Below, one piece after another: positions 1 through 11,842 of a stretch of DNA of 64,000 bases. The stretch's first letter is position 1. Every line of letters starts with the position of its first letter. The position numbers and the translations under genes are program-made. A model generated the notes under the pieces. It searched no databases. It had not been told where the DNA came from and was given only the letters and a program-made list of their open reading frames with translations. Source of the DNA: Globodera rostochiensis (Eukaryota; Nematoda; Chromadorea; Rhabditida; Heteroderidae); contig JAEVLN010000027.1 of NCBI GenBank assembly GCA_018350325.1, positions 372,001 through 436,000 on the forward strand, written 5' to 3'.

Positions 1-412
1 CATCCATTCCAGCATCTGACCATGCCAATTCTCCAAATTATCCCCAATTCTAACCATCGCAACTGTGCGCCCCCCCCCCAATTTCCTCCCCCTACGAATT
101 ATTTCCATAAAATCAAATATTTTAAACATTTCTTTCCATCTTGGCATAAAAAAAAATTCATTTTTCTCCAAAAGTTTGGGGTAAACTGCAGTTAATAAAA
201 AAGGGTTCATCAGATTTGCTTCAGATTATCAGAATCAGTTTTGTAAAGTTGGTCCTTCATTTTTTTGAAAATCGCGAAAAATTCAGAAATGTGTTTCTGG
301 GAGGCTGCGGGCTTAGATCCGACGCTGATATTCATTTTTACATACTTTGAATTCAAGACCCAAAATTGAAAAAAATATAAAAATAAAAAGCCGCGTAGCG
401 GCGCGATGACAG
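1..412 (+). repeat. 3' flank of an upstream copy of the cysteine-rich locus (copy A)
   Basis: This stretch matches the sequence just downstream of the cysteine-rich gene at about 9580-9900, and again at about 23350-23600, including the C-run, the CCATCTTGGCATAAAAAA segment and the ATCAGATTTGCTTCAGATT segment. The window therefore opens just past the end of a first copy of that locus whose exons lie upstream and out of view. No coding sequence is seen here. Confidence 0.75.
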
Positions 413-420
413 CTTTTGAG

Positions 421-581
421 TAGGGTTGGACAAAACCGGATATTATCCGGGTCCCCCGGATACCGGATAGCTCAAAAACACCCGGTCCACCATAATTTAG
501 CTATCATCGTTCAAGACCGGATAATTTTTATTCAAAATGGTCCCATACCGGTTCCAGATTATCCGGTCTTGTCCAACCCTA
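421..581. mobile_element. hAT-like MITE, 161 bp
   Basis: The ends are inverted: TAGGGTTGGACAAAACCGG on the left, and its complement, with TCTTGTCCAACCCTA, on the right. An exact 8-bp duplication CTTTTGAG lies at 413-420 and 582-589, the target length typical of hAT transposons. The interior has no coding potential and is rich in CCGGATA motifs. A fragment of the same family sits at about 43660-43708 inside a SPRY-gene intron. Confidence 0.8.
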
Positions 582-589
582 CTTTTGAG

Positions 590-960
590 GGTGGGTTCCT
601 TCAAAATGTGTTGTCTTGATTTCTTGTCTTAACTCTTTGATATCTTCTGCGTAATATAAAATGTGCAATCAGCGAACAGGTCATCTGCAGGCTGAAGTGT
701 TAAACACCCAATGTTTTATAAATCAGGTTTCAAGAACATAATTAATTAGTGCAGAATGGCCAGCAGTGCTGAAAGGCTCCGCTGAGGAAAATTTTTCAAA
801 AATTGGCAATCTTTGTTGAGAAATCTGAAGCAAAAACTCAAATAAGCCTCAACAAATTCTTCCTGATGTGAGGCTATCTTTAATGGTGTTTTTTCATCAC
901 TGCGGGGATGAGACGGGGGATGAATAAAAGACAACAACGGAAATCCAGACCCACCAAAAT
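590..960 (+). repeat. Downstream flank shared with copy C
   Basis: The sequence around 640-800 (GAACAGGTCATCTGCAGG, TTAAACACCCAAT, AAATCAGGTTTCAAGAACAT) recurs at about 29040-29180. It is part of the same duplicated locus. About 745-860 is an antisense fragment of the SINE-like family described at 4935. No gene was recognised. Confidence 0.6.
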
Positions 961-3045
961 TTCAAATTCCGAATTAAGAGCAAAAACCACCGGCGAAACC
1001 GGAATGACAGGTGCCGAAAGGCGCCGCCGGAGAAAAAAACTCTGCTTTTATAGGTTTTTTAAGTGTTAAAACGAAAAAACAATCAAAAAATTTATTGAGA
1101 AAAGCATTTAAACCGGTTTTTGAACCGCTTAAACTTGGCCTAAACGGGCGCCTTTGCCTTCAATATTACGTTTTTTTGTGGACTAATCTAACAAAATTGG
1201 TATTAATCGACTAAGGAGGGTCGGTCAGACGCCGTTTTCAGTTAGTTCAGTTAGTATTTTGTTTTATTTTTTAAAATATTACTTGGTGGGGTGGGCAGTT
1301 TTCCTAAACGATTCGGGGACCTTTTGATTTTATATATTTCCATTTTTAGCTGAATTTAAATATTATTTTTCAAAAAAAGGAAAGACCAATATTGAAATCA
1401 TTTAAACAGCAATTCCTTTACCATTCCTCTTTTGTGCTTCAGTCAACAGTTCTGTTGCTGTTTGTTCTGAGACTCCCCCATCTTTGCAATATGATTCATT
1501 CCCTTTAAATAAATTTTAAAGCACATAAATTTAAGAAGAATGTTGGGCACCGGGTTTATCCCTTCCGCCTACGCATAAATAATGACAAATATTTATCGGT
1601 CCTATCGTCACCGCAGGGACCAACTCATCTGCGAGAAAATATGGCAACCGGCTACAAAATAGTGGCATTTTTATATCCATTTTTTCTTAAGGAATTTTTT
1701 TGAGGGGAGGTGGGTGGGTCGGCGATGCCGAAGGCGCCGCCAAGAAAATTTTGACTAAATTTGTTGAGAGATTTGCGACCAACATTCTTTAAATACGGTA
1801 ATTTTTTGAAGCTGGCAAAAAAAATTGTCCCGGTTTTCCAAAAGTCTCGGTCCCATATATTCTATTTAAAAATAACTCATATTATTTGCTTATTAAATTA
1901 AAAGAATAAAAAGGAATTCCAATCAGGGAGTAGAATAGAGACCGGTCGAGACGAGATATCGTCTCGAGGATCTCGAAAAATCTCGACGAGATTCTCGAAA
2001 AATCTCGACCTCGAGATCTCGCTCGATGCTCAAGTCCGGTCTCTACTAGAAACACCGATGAATAAGTTAGCGTTTAACCACTGAGTCACACTTGCATTGA
2101 ATAAAATGCAAATTAAAATCATTTAAATTAACCAAAAAAGTCCAATAACTAGGGGTGCTTAAACCGCCGGTTTGGGTACCCGGTTTTCGGTTAATCGGGA
2201 TTTTGAAGACCCGGTTTTCGTAACCAGTTTCGTAACCGTTTAACCGGTACTGTCCTACCCTATTCAGCACCTTTTTTTAGTTCAAACACATTTTGAAACA
2301 ATTTAGAAAAAAAACTTCCAGACTGATTGTTGAAATTGAATACCACCTAATCAATATTTTATCGCAGAAAAGCGATTTTTTAAATGTTTTTATCGCCGAA
2401 AGCAGTCACTATTTTTTCATTGAGCTCCATCATAACCACACAAAATGACGAATTTCATTTCACTCCATCGCCCTGAAAAAAATTCCCCCGCACTTTCCCA
2501 GAGTTGGTGGAAACGGATGAATAATATATTTTAACAGAAATTCCAATCGCTCCCCTCCCCCTGAAAATGATGGGGTTTTTGGTAAAGTGATGATTTGGGC
2601 TTCTTCCATTGGCTGCCTTCACAAGTGAAACCCTCCGCCCATTTTCCACCGCATAAATATGCCACAGAATTTCTCTCCCGTCATTCGATAGCCCTCGATA
2701 ACCCCCCTTAATCTCATAAGCCAGAGGTGTAGATAGGCGCCGTCGGAATTTCAAAATTGTTATTTTGTTAAAAAAATTCATCTAAAATTTAATTAAATTA
2801 TAGATTTCCTGCATTACATATTTCCCTCTGCCCGCCTTCCGAAAAAAACAAACAACTTTATAAGCCAAAAGAGGTTGGTTCGTAAAAATTAATTTAATAA
2901 CAATTAATTCGAGCTAATTTTTGCATAAAATTAAAATATTTCATTGGCGAATTTATGTATTATTAGGAACTTTCCAATATAACTTTTTTTGTTGAATTTT
3001 AGATCATCTTTTTAGCTTCTGCTCGTATAATGAAGTGATTGTTTA
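961..3045. other. Gene-poor region with repeat fragments
   Basis: No convincing gene was seen. It holds antisense pieces of the SINE-like 3' hairpin at about 1010-1032 and 1715-1790. At about 1936-2048 there is a palindromic insert with TAGAGACCGG/CCGGTCTCTA ends and many CTCGAGAT repeats. A tRNA-like A box (antisense, GACTCAGTGGTTAAAC) lies at about 2066-2092, and a CCGGTT-rich patch at about 2150-2260. A 108-codon minus-strand open frame at 2455-2781 has no recognisable domain. Confidence 0.55.
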
Positions 3046-3046
3046 T

Positions 3047-3053
3047 TTTTCAG
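3047..3053 (+). promoter_or_regulatory. Putative trans-splice acceptor
   Basis: TTTTCAG lies immediately before the ATG at 3054 and matches the nematode 3' splice consensus. Because it directly precedes a start codon followed by a signal peptide, a spliced-leader acceptor is the simplest reading. It favours the start at 3054 over the in-frame ATG at 3039. Confidence 0.55.
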
Positions 3054-6000
3054 ATGTTTCAATCATTTCTCGTGCTGTGCCTCACTTCAGTTTTGTGCCT
3101 TGCTGACGCATTTAATTTTGAGGGGATTTATCCATTTCCGGCATTGCCTTTGGAAAAGGCCGTCGTTGAAAGGGCCACTTGTAGCATTGAAGCTCAATGT
3201 ACTGACTGCGCCCAGAAAACAGCAATTTGTGCCCGCGAATTTAATCCCCAAAAGGTGTTATCGAGAACGCCTTGTTGTGCCAAAGGCTATAACCTGGAAT
3301 GCTGTGCAAAGGTAGGCATTTGTACCAAAGATTGATAATTTTAATTTTCAAAATAACATAGTTAAACTAATTGTTTCCAAGCAAGTTCACAACGGTAAAA
3401 TATCAACTCGTTTTTCACCAACTCGTTTTTTAATCAACTCGTTTTTGGATCAACTCTTTTTTCTGATTCGACTCGTTTTTTCTGACTCGACTCGTTTTTT
3501 CTGACTCGACTCGTTTTTTCTGACTCGACTCGTTTTTCTACTAACAAAAAGCATTTAATGAGCGATATTTGAAGGTTTTTATGCAATTCTTGGAAGTACT
3601 CGGGGGTTATTGGGCCGCTTATCACGAATATGACATCAGATTTGTCATAAGACATCATCTAATCTATGATTTTTTGAAAAAAACACAAATTATTCAAAGT
3701 TGAGAAAAGGGTTCTCTAGAGTGTATTCGGTGGCGTAGAATCCGAATCTGATTTCCTTTCCGCCAATTTCGAACCCCGGACCTGAATTCGAATAAATTTT
3801 TCAAAAATTCTGAATTTTTCAAAAATTAATTGTGGGGCTCTTCAAAAATTTGCCGTATTTTTAAAATTTTGGTTGCAAATCTCTTAACAAATCGAGTCAA
3901 AAATTCAAAATTTCTCCGGTGTCACCTTCGGCGCGGCACGATTCGGCGCCGACAAGTTTTTCGTTATAACTTTGTTCAAAGTCAACCAAACCAAACATTT
4001 GTATCATTCGAAAGCATACGATGAGTAGAAAAGTCTTACAAAGTCAAAAGCTAAGCGATTTGACCTAAACAAAGAAAGGGTATAGGTTTAAAACCTATGA
4101 AGTGGTGGCGTCATAACTTTCTTTGTTTAGGTCAAATCGCTTAGCTTTTGACTTTGTATGTTTCTACTCATTGTATGCTTTCGAAAGATACCAAGATGTT
4201 TGGTTTGGTTTGGTTGTTATAACGAAAAACTTGTGGGCGTCGAATCGTGCTTCACCTTTGCCCATTACAAAACAAAAAGTCGCCGGTTGAGTCTGGAACC
4301 CAATTGAGTCTGCCCGTTTGAGTGTTAGAAGTTTCTTAATTGAGTTTCTAAAAATTAAAACCGAATTTTTGTTAGTTACCACAAAATCAAACAATTTTGG
4401 TATCATTCGAAAGTCTATGTGTGTAGATGCTAAAATAGAATATAGCTAAGCAATTCGACATAAAAAACAAGTAATGACTCAGCGCGCCAAAATGGCACGA
4501 TAATTTGAAATTTTTACACGTTTTAAACTATAACTTTTTTCAGCAAAGAAGAATGGGTTAGCTTTTCACTTAATAAATGTTCACCTACCGAGAGCGTCTG
4601 GATATTTTCTAGAGTGCGGCAAAATCAATTTTCCGGATCAAAGTTCCGAATCGAACCGTAGAACCGGGATTTTTTGGTTCGGTTCGGATACCTGAAAGGC
4701 TTCGGTTCGGTTCCAATCGAGATTAAAATACACCCCTAAGAATGGGATTTTTGAGCAAGTTAATTCAGTTTGTTTGTCGTGTAGTGTTGATTACATCCCT
4801 AATAATTAGTGCTGCACGAGAGTCTCGGTCTCGAGTATCGACTCGAGAAAAGTCTCGGGTTTTTTGGGTCTCAGGCTCGAGTCTCGTGCTAATGATGCAT
4901 CATCGAGGCAATTTCAGTCTTTTTACAAGGGCCTACATACAACTAATTCGAAGACTTAGTGACAAGTGTGTTGGGTTTGAACCCGCTTTAGTGCAAGCAT
5001 TTTTTTTTATCGTTTTGCCTTTACGCACATTTAAATATTTTAATTAAAGGGTAAAAAAAGAATTTATGAAAAAAATTCATCACATCTTCCTGAATTTTGC
5101 TTCATTTTTCTTAAACAAAAATTGCACTTTTGTAAAAAATTTCCCCGGCAGCGCCTATCGGCACTGCCGGGCTCTCCTTCCCAGAAAATTAAAAAATTTT
5201 GAAAAGGGTCGTGCACATTACAACACTAAAATCGATTTGACAATCAAGAAGCTCATCAACAATATGTGTTGCCGAAAAAATTAAATTTTTATTGTTTCGA
5301 CGTTTCGACAGACTCAACCGTCCCGCTCTTATCGCTCAACCAACATTAAACCACTCAGAATTTCTAATTAGCAGGGATTCTACTTTTAGGTAGGAAAAAT
5401 TGGAAAATAGGTACCTAAATAGGTGAGAAAAAAAGGCCAAAAGAGGTACTAAATAGGTACAAAATCGTGAAATAGGTACAAAAATAGGTAAGTAAAAAAT
5501 TTTTATTGAAAATTTTTAAACATCAAACAAAAAAAAGGGATTATAATAAAAGCATGTTTTGGCGTTTCGAGCATATTTTGGCATTTTTCATCGATTTCTG
5601 ACTGTTTTTAGAAAATAATTCATATTTAACGATAGCCTTTTAGTCATTTTCGAAAAAAATCCATAAAACTCGCATAAAAATAAGAAACAAATTCGGCGCT
5701 GAAAAGGCCGCGCCCAAATGGCGCTGGAGCCGAAATGGCCAGAGTGATGAGTTGACCTGGCGCTTAAAACTACCAGAATTGCCATTTTTCGGTATTTTTG
5801 GTGCATATTTTGGCTTTTTTTGGCGTTTTCAACAGAATTATATTAAAAAAAATTCAAAAACCTGAAAATAGGTAACAAAAAGGTCGAAATAGGTAGAAAA
5901 ATAGGTACCTAGGTAATAGGTAGAAAAAAGCCGAAATAGGTAAAAATAGTTATTATAAAGTCCACTTTAAGAGCTTCAAACTGAGCTAAATTTGTGTTTT

Positions 6001-9000
6001 TCGTGCTTAACTCAGCGTGCCAAGCTCGCAGAAAAAATAGGTATTTACCTAAAAGTAGCATCCCTGCTAATTAGTAAAGAGCCAGATGCAACTTTAAGAC
6101 TTTGGGTTTGAAACTAACGGTCGGGAATCGAGCTCGGCTCTGTCTTTTTTATAATTCCTTTTTCCCGATTTCCTTGCCGATCTGTCATTGTGTATTACAT
6201 TCAAAAATCGAACAATGTCATTTTCATAATGGCATCTTTTCAAAAACTAAACACAAACTTTTTAAACAAAAAGCTGGCGACGGCCGTTTCTTGGAAGCCG
6301 ATGCGATTGGTAAATATATAACAACAGTCTATTAACTCATACTAATCGTTCAGCATGATGCGGTCAAGGAATTGGATGAAAGAGAGGAATGCAAAAATGA
6401 GGAGGCTTATTGCATGTGCGACGCCTACATGTTTGACAATGTGTTGCGAAGCTCGGGAATGTGTTGCGGGAACGGAACTTGCAATTGTTGTGAAACGGTA
6501 AAAGTTGAATTAGGATTTTCCAGGACTCCTGGCCCGGAATCCTAGTATTTTCGTCTCCTTTTGTTTTAATTATTGGACCTATTTTCTTAAAATTCTAGGG
6601 TTGTGCACGGTCGGTTAACCGAACCAAAAAACGGCTTTTTTTAGCCCAAAAACCGAAAACCGGGGGTGGCAAAACCGGTACTCCCGGTTTTCCGGGTTCG
6701 GTTGTGAAAACGAAAAAACACCTAATGATGAAATTTTCATGGGAGTTTATTGAGAAAATTAAAATTGTATCAGATATTTTACCAAAAATTGATTTAAAAT
6801 TTATTTTAAATCCTTGTGAAAAATATTGTTTCTTGCTAAAATTGATAACATAAGGGGTCCGGCGGTGCCGATGGGCGCCGGCGGGAAAAAATGTTTGTAA
6901 ATTTTCAGTCTTTCAAGGGGAAATTATAATTTTTTGGCCCATTTTCTTAAAAATTTTTAAAATTTGATCTGTTTCTGTAAAAGAAATTGGCCTAAAAATT
7001 ATTAATTTTACAAAACAAAAATTTGACCACAACAAGTTTAAGAAAATTTTATCTAAAAAATTCTTTTAAGAACAATGCGTTTTTAAATCAAATCTCTGCT
7101 TTTAAAGTTTTCCAATTCATGTAAACTAGGGAAAACGTAGAAAAATTAGGAGAATTTTATCGCCAAGGATGAAAAACCTCGAAGTTATAGCAAATTTTTT
7201 GCTAAAATTCAAAAAATTGGAAATCCTGGTCAGGATCCTGGTCCAAATAACGCACAAGGATCAGGATATCCTGAAATCAAGATTTTAATCGTAGTAAATT
7301 CTGATCCTGGTCATTTTCAAAATCTTGATCCTGTTCTGGAGCTTTTCAAAAATCCGATCTCTATTAGAAACTTTTTTTTTGTTGACATTATGATTGTTTT
7401 AAATTGCCAATAACCTAGGATTTCTAAGCTTAAAACAATGAATGATAAACATGCATTTTAATCAGTAATTTCATTTTAGGATCCATCGATTGCAGCGCTT
7501 GCAGCGCTGAAACATGTATGGATTTTGCATATTATAAATTGTATATGTTTGTTTAAAGATTGTTTATCAACCCCATCCCGGGTGCGATGATGACGGTATC
7601 TGCACGTTGTCGGAAGGAAAACCGGCGAGTAAATGTTGCAACGAACATTACGAGCTCAATTCCAAGCTGGTAAAAAATTTTTGTAAATTTATTTCTTGGT
7701 AAAATTTTGTTATTTTAGATTTACGGTCAACTGGTGAGTTGAACAACAGAATCCGGCACATGCCGCTTTCTAGACTATTCGGGTTTTGGTGTCTGAGTGT
7801 CGATTAACATAAATTTCCACAAAAACAGACTCGTCTTTGGCACATTTATTTGTTCATTTAAATAGCCTTGGCATATACCCAAAAAAAAAATATTTTTTTA
7901 AGAAAATTAACCGTGAAAATGTCAACGAATGCGGGCCGAATGGACATATGACTTACTATTCACGGGATTTTGCTGTCACCCGTGAGCATGCAACCCGTGG
8001 ATGTGCTAATAAAACCGTTTGGGGTTTGGTAAGAAATTTGCATTTTGTTTAAATAGTTTTTATATGCTATTGGGTTAATCTGATTTTTAGTTTGCACAAA
8101 AGATGAACCCATCGTCCACTCCGGTAAGTTTATGGCGCTATGTAGCAGGAATGGGGCGGGTTGAGAAAAATGTCGGCTCGGGATTCGGATCGGGTCGACC
8201 CAAAAAACTTTGGGTGCAACCAAAATTTTAAAAATACGTTAATTTCTTTTGATTAATTTACTTTATTCCATTGAAATTTCTTGGGGGAAATTTCTAAAAT
8301 TTATTGCAATTTCCGTAACAAAAAATAGCGTCAAATTTTAAAAGTTGTAAGGAATAAGTTGAATGGATAAAGCAGTGGGTCAATTTGTTATTTTTAAAGA
8401 TATGTTCTCTGATTTGAAAAGGGGGTGAATTTTAAAAATCTTAAAAATGTTTTCTTAGTTTGGCTCAACATTCTTATATTTATATTTTTCTTTATTGGGG
8501 TTTGTTGGTTTTCTGACAAAATTTCAAAGAAAATTTCTTAATTTATTTAAATTCAGCCCCTCCTCTTAACGAAAAATTGGGCCAACTTCTGTAGTTTTTG
8601 GACCGATTTTCTTAACAAATTCTGTCAAAAATCGAAATTTTCTCGGCGGCGCCTATCGGCACTGTCGACTATCCCTCCCGTCAAAATCCGATGTTCGACC
8701 CGGTCACCAACCCAAAAACTCGGGTCGGGTTTCGGTTACCTTTAATGAATATTTGCTTATTTTTGGTGTTTGGTCAATATTAAAGTCCTTATTTCGCAAT
8801 TTTTAGTCCAATAAATCCTAATCCTAATGACCATGACTAGAGCTGGGATTTGTATTGTCTAAAAAAGTAAGACTTAAAATAACCAAAACCCCTAAAAGTG
8901 CCAAAGTAATGATTAAAAAAGGTGCTAAAACTGACCAAATCCAGTCAAATTCTCGTGAAACTCTTCAAAATATGTCACTCTTTATCAGTTTGCTTCTCAG

Positions 9001-9503
9001 AATAGTAAATGTACTATTATTCACATATTTTGGAAAATTTTTAAAAATAAATTTTTCGGGAAATCTCGATCTTTAGGGGGTGTTTTATTGCATTTTACTT
9101 AAGAATTGGAAAAGTGTTAAATTTTTTCAGGAAAGTTTCGGGCCTAAAATCTGGGTTTATTATGGAAATGCCGAAATATTGATTTATTCTCAAAAAGCCA
9201 AAATATTGATTTAAACTGACTAAAAAAGTCTCTATACTCATAAAATTTTTCGAAATAAATGCTATTTTTGGACTTCTTTGAATTACACGGTTTCTTTGCG
9301 TTTTAATGAGAAACGGTAAATTCTCTGTATTCATTTCTTATTATTTTTTTTAGTCCAAAGCGATTGGAATCGCCATGCCGCCGAGTGCCACTTATGCCAT
9401 TGGTATCGTTTGTTACTAATCACTTTTTTTAATTACCATTTTAGTGGTGGCGCTGGTGCTCGGGCATTTCGTCCTCTTTCTGCCGATGATTTGTGGACTG
9501 TGA
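3054..9503 (+). CDS. Modular cysteine-rich secreted/anchored protein, copy B (9 exons)
   Basis: Exons by GT/AG and frame: 3054-3311, 6354-6497, 7480-7515, 7559-7669, 7719-7733, 7903-8028, 8091-8123, 9354-9402 and 9445-9503, giving about 276 residues. Exon 1 has a signal peptide (MFQSFLVLCLTSVLCLADA), then cysteines ending CCAKGYNLECCAK. Exon 2 is a second module with C.C...CC....C.CC. Exon 4 carries C....C...CC, exon 5 is a 15-nt microexon (IYGQL), and exon 6 has two cysteines and an NKT glycosylation site. The last exon gives a hydrophobic tail (VVALVLGHFVLFLPMICGL) ending at the stop, so a membrane or GPI-type anchor is likely. Exons 1-7 all end in phase 0, so modules can be added or lost without frameshift. 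Intron 1 (3.0 kb) is full of mobile elements. No known family was recognised; an extracellular or effector-like role is inference only. Confidence 0.7.
3390..3540. repeat. Short tandem repeat in intron 1
   Basis: Degenerate copies of a roughly 19-bp unit (CTCGTTTTTTCTGACTCGA) are repeated about seven times. It is open on the minus strand only because it is a repeat. It is intronic and not coding. Confidence 0.75.
3937..4250. mobile_element. Fold-back element in intron 1
   Basis: Two long inverted arms: the left contains GACAAGTTTTTCGTTATAAC and AGCTAAGCGATTTGACCTAA, the right contains their complements. They are separated by a short centre near 4095. The same element lies at about 17394-17708 in the duplicate. 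It is non-coding and probably a non-autonomous transposon. Confidence 0.65.
4935..5175 (+). mobile_element. tRNA-headed SINE-like element
   Basis: The left part carries a B-box-like GGGTTTGAACCCGC. The body has the family segment ATTCATCACATCTTCCTGAA followed by TTTTCTTAAACAAA. The right end is a GC-rich hairpin, CGGCAGCGCC / TATC loop / GGCACTGCCG. The same order recurs at 37805-38062 (minus), 29130-29402 (minus) and, without a clear head, at 31286-31545 and 47290-47465. Duplicated at about 18393-18630. Confidence 0.6.
5372..6066. mobile_element. hAT-like non-autonomous element, 695 bp
   Basis: The terminal inverted repeats begin CAGGGATTCTACTTTTAGG and end with CCTAAAAGTAGCATCCCTG, one base off perfect. 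An exact 8-bp duplication CTAATTAG is at 5364-5371 and 6067-6074. The interior has many AATAGGTA motifs and no long ORF. A copy of the same length, with the same flanks, is present in the duplicated locus. Confidence 0.85.
8575..8670 (+). repeat. Partial SINE-like 3' end
   Basis: It has the TTTTCTTAACAAATTCTGTCAAAA body followed by the CGGCGGCGCC / TATC / GGCACTGTCG hairpin, without a tRNA-like head. It lies in the intron before the last two exons of copy B and is repeated at about 22430-22526 in copy C. Confidence 0.55.
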
Positions 9504-10261
9504 ATCATCTCTATTTCAAAGATCTGGTCAATCTGAGATGTCTCCCAAATCCAAATCCGGTCAATGTGCCATCCCCATCCCATCCATTCAAGCATCTGAC
9601 CATGCCAATTCCCCAAATTGTCCCCAATTTCTTTTAACCAATCGCCCCCCCCCCCAATTTCCTCCCCCTACGATTTATTGCCCCATTATCAAATGGTTTA
9701 GCATTTCTTTCCATCTTGGCATAAAAAATTTCGTTTTCCCCAAAATTTGGAGTAAATTTGGAGTAAAATTGCAGTTAATAGAAAAGGTTCATCAGATTTG
9801 CTTCAGATTCTCAGAATTAAAAATGAATGCCTCAGTAATTTTTTTGTAAAGTTGGTCCTTCACTTTTTTGAGAAAACCGCTAAAAATGTTTCTGGGAGTT
9901 TGTGGGCCCGCCCGACTCGGGTACCCGTTCGCACCCTAATAGCTGCCGCCGGGAAATTTTTTTAAAGATTTTAACGAAAATTGGGCAAGGCTAAAATTAC
10001 AATACGGGCCTGGCCGAGCCTAAAAATGTCGGAAGTCGGAACTCTTAAGTTTTTAAAAAAGTTTCTTAAATATGTTGCCTTGACTTGAATAATCAATGTA
10101 CGAATCAGTTCTATCGATATCGTCTACTCAAAATCGATACACAAAATATTCTATTTACGATACACCAAAATAGACACGATTTTTTTTACGGTACATGATG
10201 ATATGGCCAAAATTACAATATTTACGAATACGAAACGATACGATACGATATTTGGTAAATA
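9504..10261 (+). repeat. 3' flank of copy B
   Basis: Non-coding flank that matches 1-400 and about 23281-23935. It includes a C-run at about 9645-9655 and a patch of ACGATACGATACG repeats at about 10120-10250. Open frames over the gene's terminal exon here are shadows. Confidence 0.6.
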
Positions 10262-10725
10262 TTGATCATAGGGCCCAGCAAGGAAATGACCCAAAACCAC
10301 TTTTATAGGGTTTCTTATGCGCTAAAAATGAATAGGTAACTTGAAATTTTAGCGCGCTCGACCTTTAAACCGGTCGGATAGAATAATGAAAGGCCGTGTA
10401 ACGGCCCGCCAACAGCGAGCATGCGATGACGGAGCAAGTAGCAGTCGGACGGTATCTAAATGGCGTCTGATCGTGATCTGTTACATCTAGATCGATTTGT
10501 CTCGTCGAGAGCTATCGAATGATACTAAATTTGTTGCAATTAATCCACAGGAAGATACAAAATTTTGGTCAAAAATCTCCATTTTTGGCAATTTTTAAAC
10601 CGTTCAAAAACCGGTTTAAAGGTCAAGCGCGCTAAAATTTCAAGTTACCTATTCATTTATAGCGCATAAGAAACCCTATAAAAGTGGTTTTGGGTCATTT
10701 CCTTGCTGGGCCCTATGATCAACAT
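10262..10725. mobile_element. Fold-back MITE with about 110-bp inverted ends
   Basis: The left arm (GATCATAGGGCCCAGCAAGG..., including ACCCAAAACCACTTTTATAG and AATGAATAGGTAACTTG) is repeated inverted on the right, ending CCTTGCTGGGCCCTATGATC. The interior holds GGCCGTGTAACGGCCCGCC and a piece naming the same family found at 23930-24600 and 25860-25930. Confidence 0.8.
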
Positions 10726-11842
10726 TTTCCCGATATTTTTCTAGATGTGTTCAAAATTTTTAAAAAAATTTTGTTTTTGCTAGAAATTTCCAGTTGTTTA
10801 AATTTAATTCTTAAAAAATTCTCAACGAAAAGGGGGGACCCTTTAAAATGAATGCATGATTAACTTCCTGGGAGGTTACGGGCTTAGATTCGATACTGAG
10901 TCATTTTTACACACAGCGGCTCAATTTTGGGGCTATAGTTCGGAAAAGGTTTAAATTTTGGCCTAGTAGTCTGTGTGCTTGTTAACAAAAAGAGGTTGGG
11001 GGTTTGAATCCCCTCCATGTTACTACCGGATTTCGGTGAATTTATTCAATTTTCATTTAATTGAGAAGAGTCAAATTCCGTTAATTGCTTCATACCCAAA
11101 CAAAAGTCGGTATCAATCGAAAGTGCTTGAGAGAACTTATTTGTAAGCATAAGCTATACCATTTGATACTTCTGAAAAAAGTTATGGGCTCATAATCCAG
11201 TTTAAAAAAAAATTATTTGTTTCAAGGCTTTCTAACCTTCCGAATCGCTTAGCTTTTGCTTGGTGAAAAATTCTAGAATATTCGGGCATTCGATTAAAAC
11301 CTTAATCATCTGATTTGGACTGATTTAGAAAAAGCTATAACTGTCAGCACATATTGACACATTGCTTTTAGCCTAAATGACTATAAGTCTCTTCAAACTT
11401 AATCGAATCAGACAAATTTTGTCATTTGAAAGCTCAGATTATTATAAAATAGGTTCTACCGGAAAAAAGTGATACAAGGCCAAATTTGCCAAAAAACCGA
11501 CTTTTTCAGTTTTTTGGGCCTAACTTTCTTGAGAGCTATCAAATCGCTTAGCTCTTGCTTAAATATTCTATAACTCGAGAATGACCCCATAACTTTCAGC
11601 CAAAAACCCTTTGAAACAATTACTTATTTTGTTTTCAAGGGATGTTGAAAGTTTGAGATGGATCCACCGTATATGTAGAAAAAGCGTATCGAAGTGCGTG
11701 ATGCCTTTTTTATTGGTTAAAAAAGTTGAGAGAGAACGCCAAACGAAAGAAAGTTAGAGAAAGAAAGGAAATTTGTTTAATTCTCTCGCACTCTCTATTT
11801 ATTGGCACTCATCTCGTTTTTAAGCCGCTGTAGGTATAGTAA
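10726..11842. other. Non-coding flank with tRNA-like patch
   Basis: The parts at 10840-10975 and 11655-11840 match 24602-24720 and 28756-28945 in copy C. Between them lies an insert specific to copy B. A patch at about 10975-11032 has a B-box-like GGGGGTTTGAATCCCC and may be a tRNA-derived fragment. It does not fold into a convincing tRNA gene by eye. No coding sequence was seen. Confidence 0.45.

Noticed and set aside
2455..2781. A 108-codon minus-strand ORF upstream of the cysteine-rich gene
   Set aside because: No recognisable domain, no splice partners and no second copy; not strong enough to call.
7600..7617. ATCTGCACGTTGTCGGA shared by exon 4, 32091 and 56879
   Set aside because: A short match with no shared flanks; it could be chance or a captured scrap, and no conclusion is supported.
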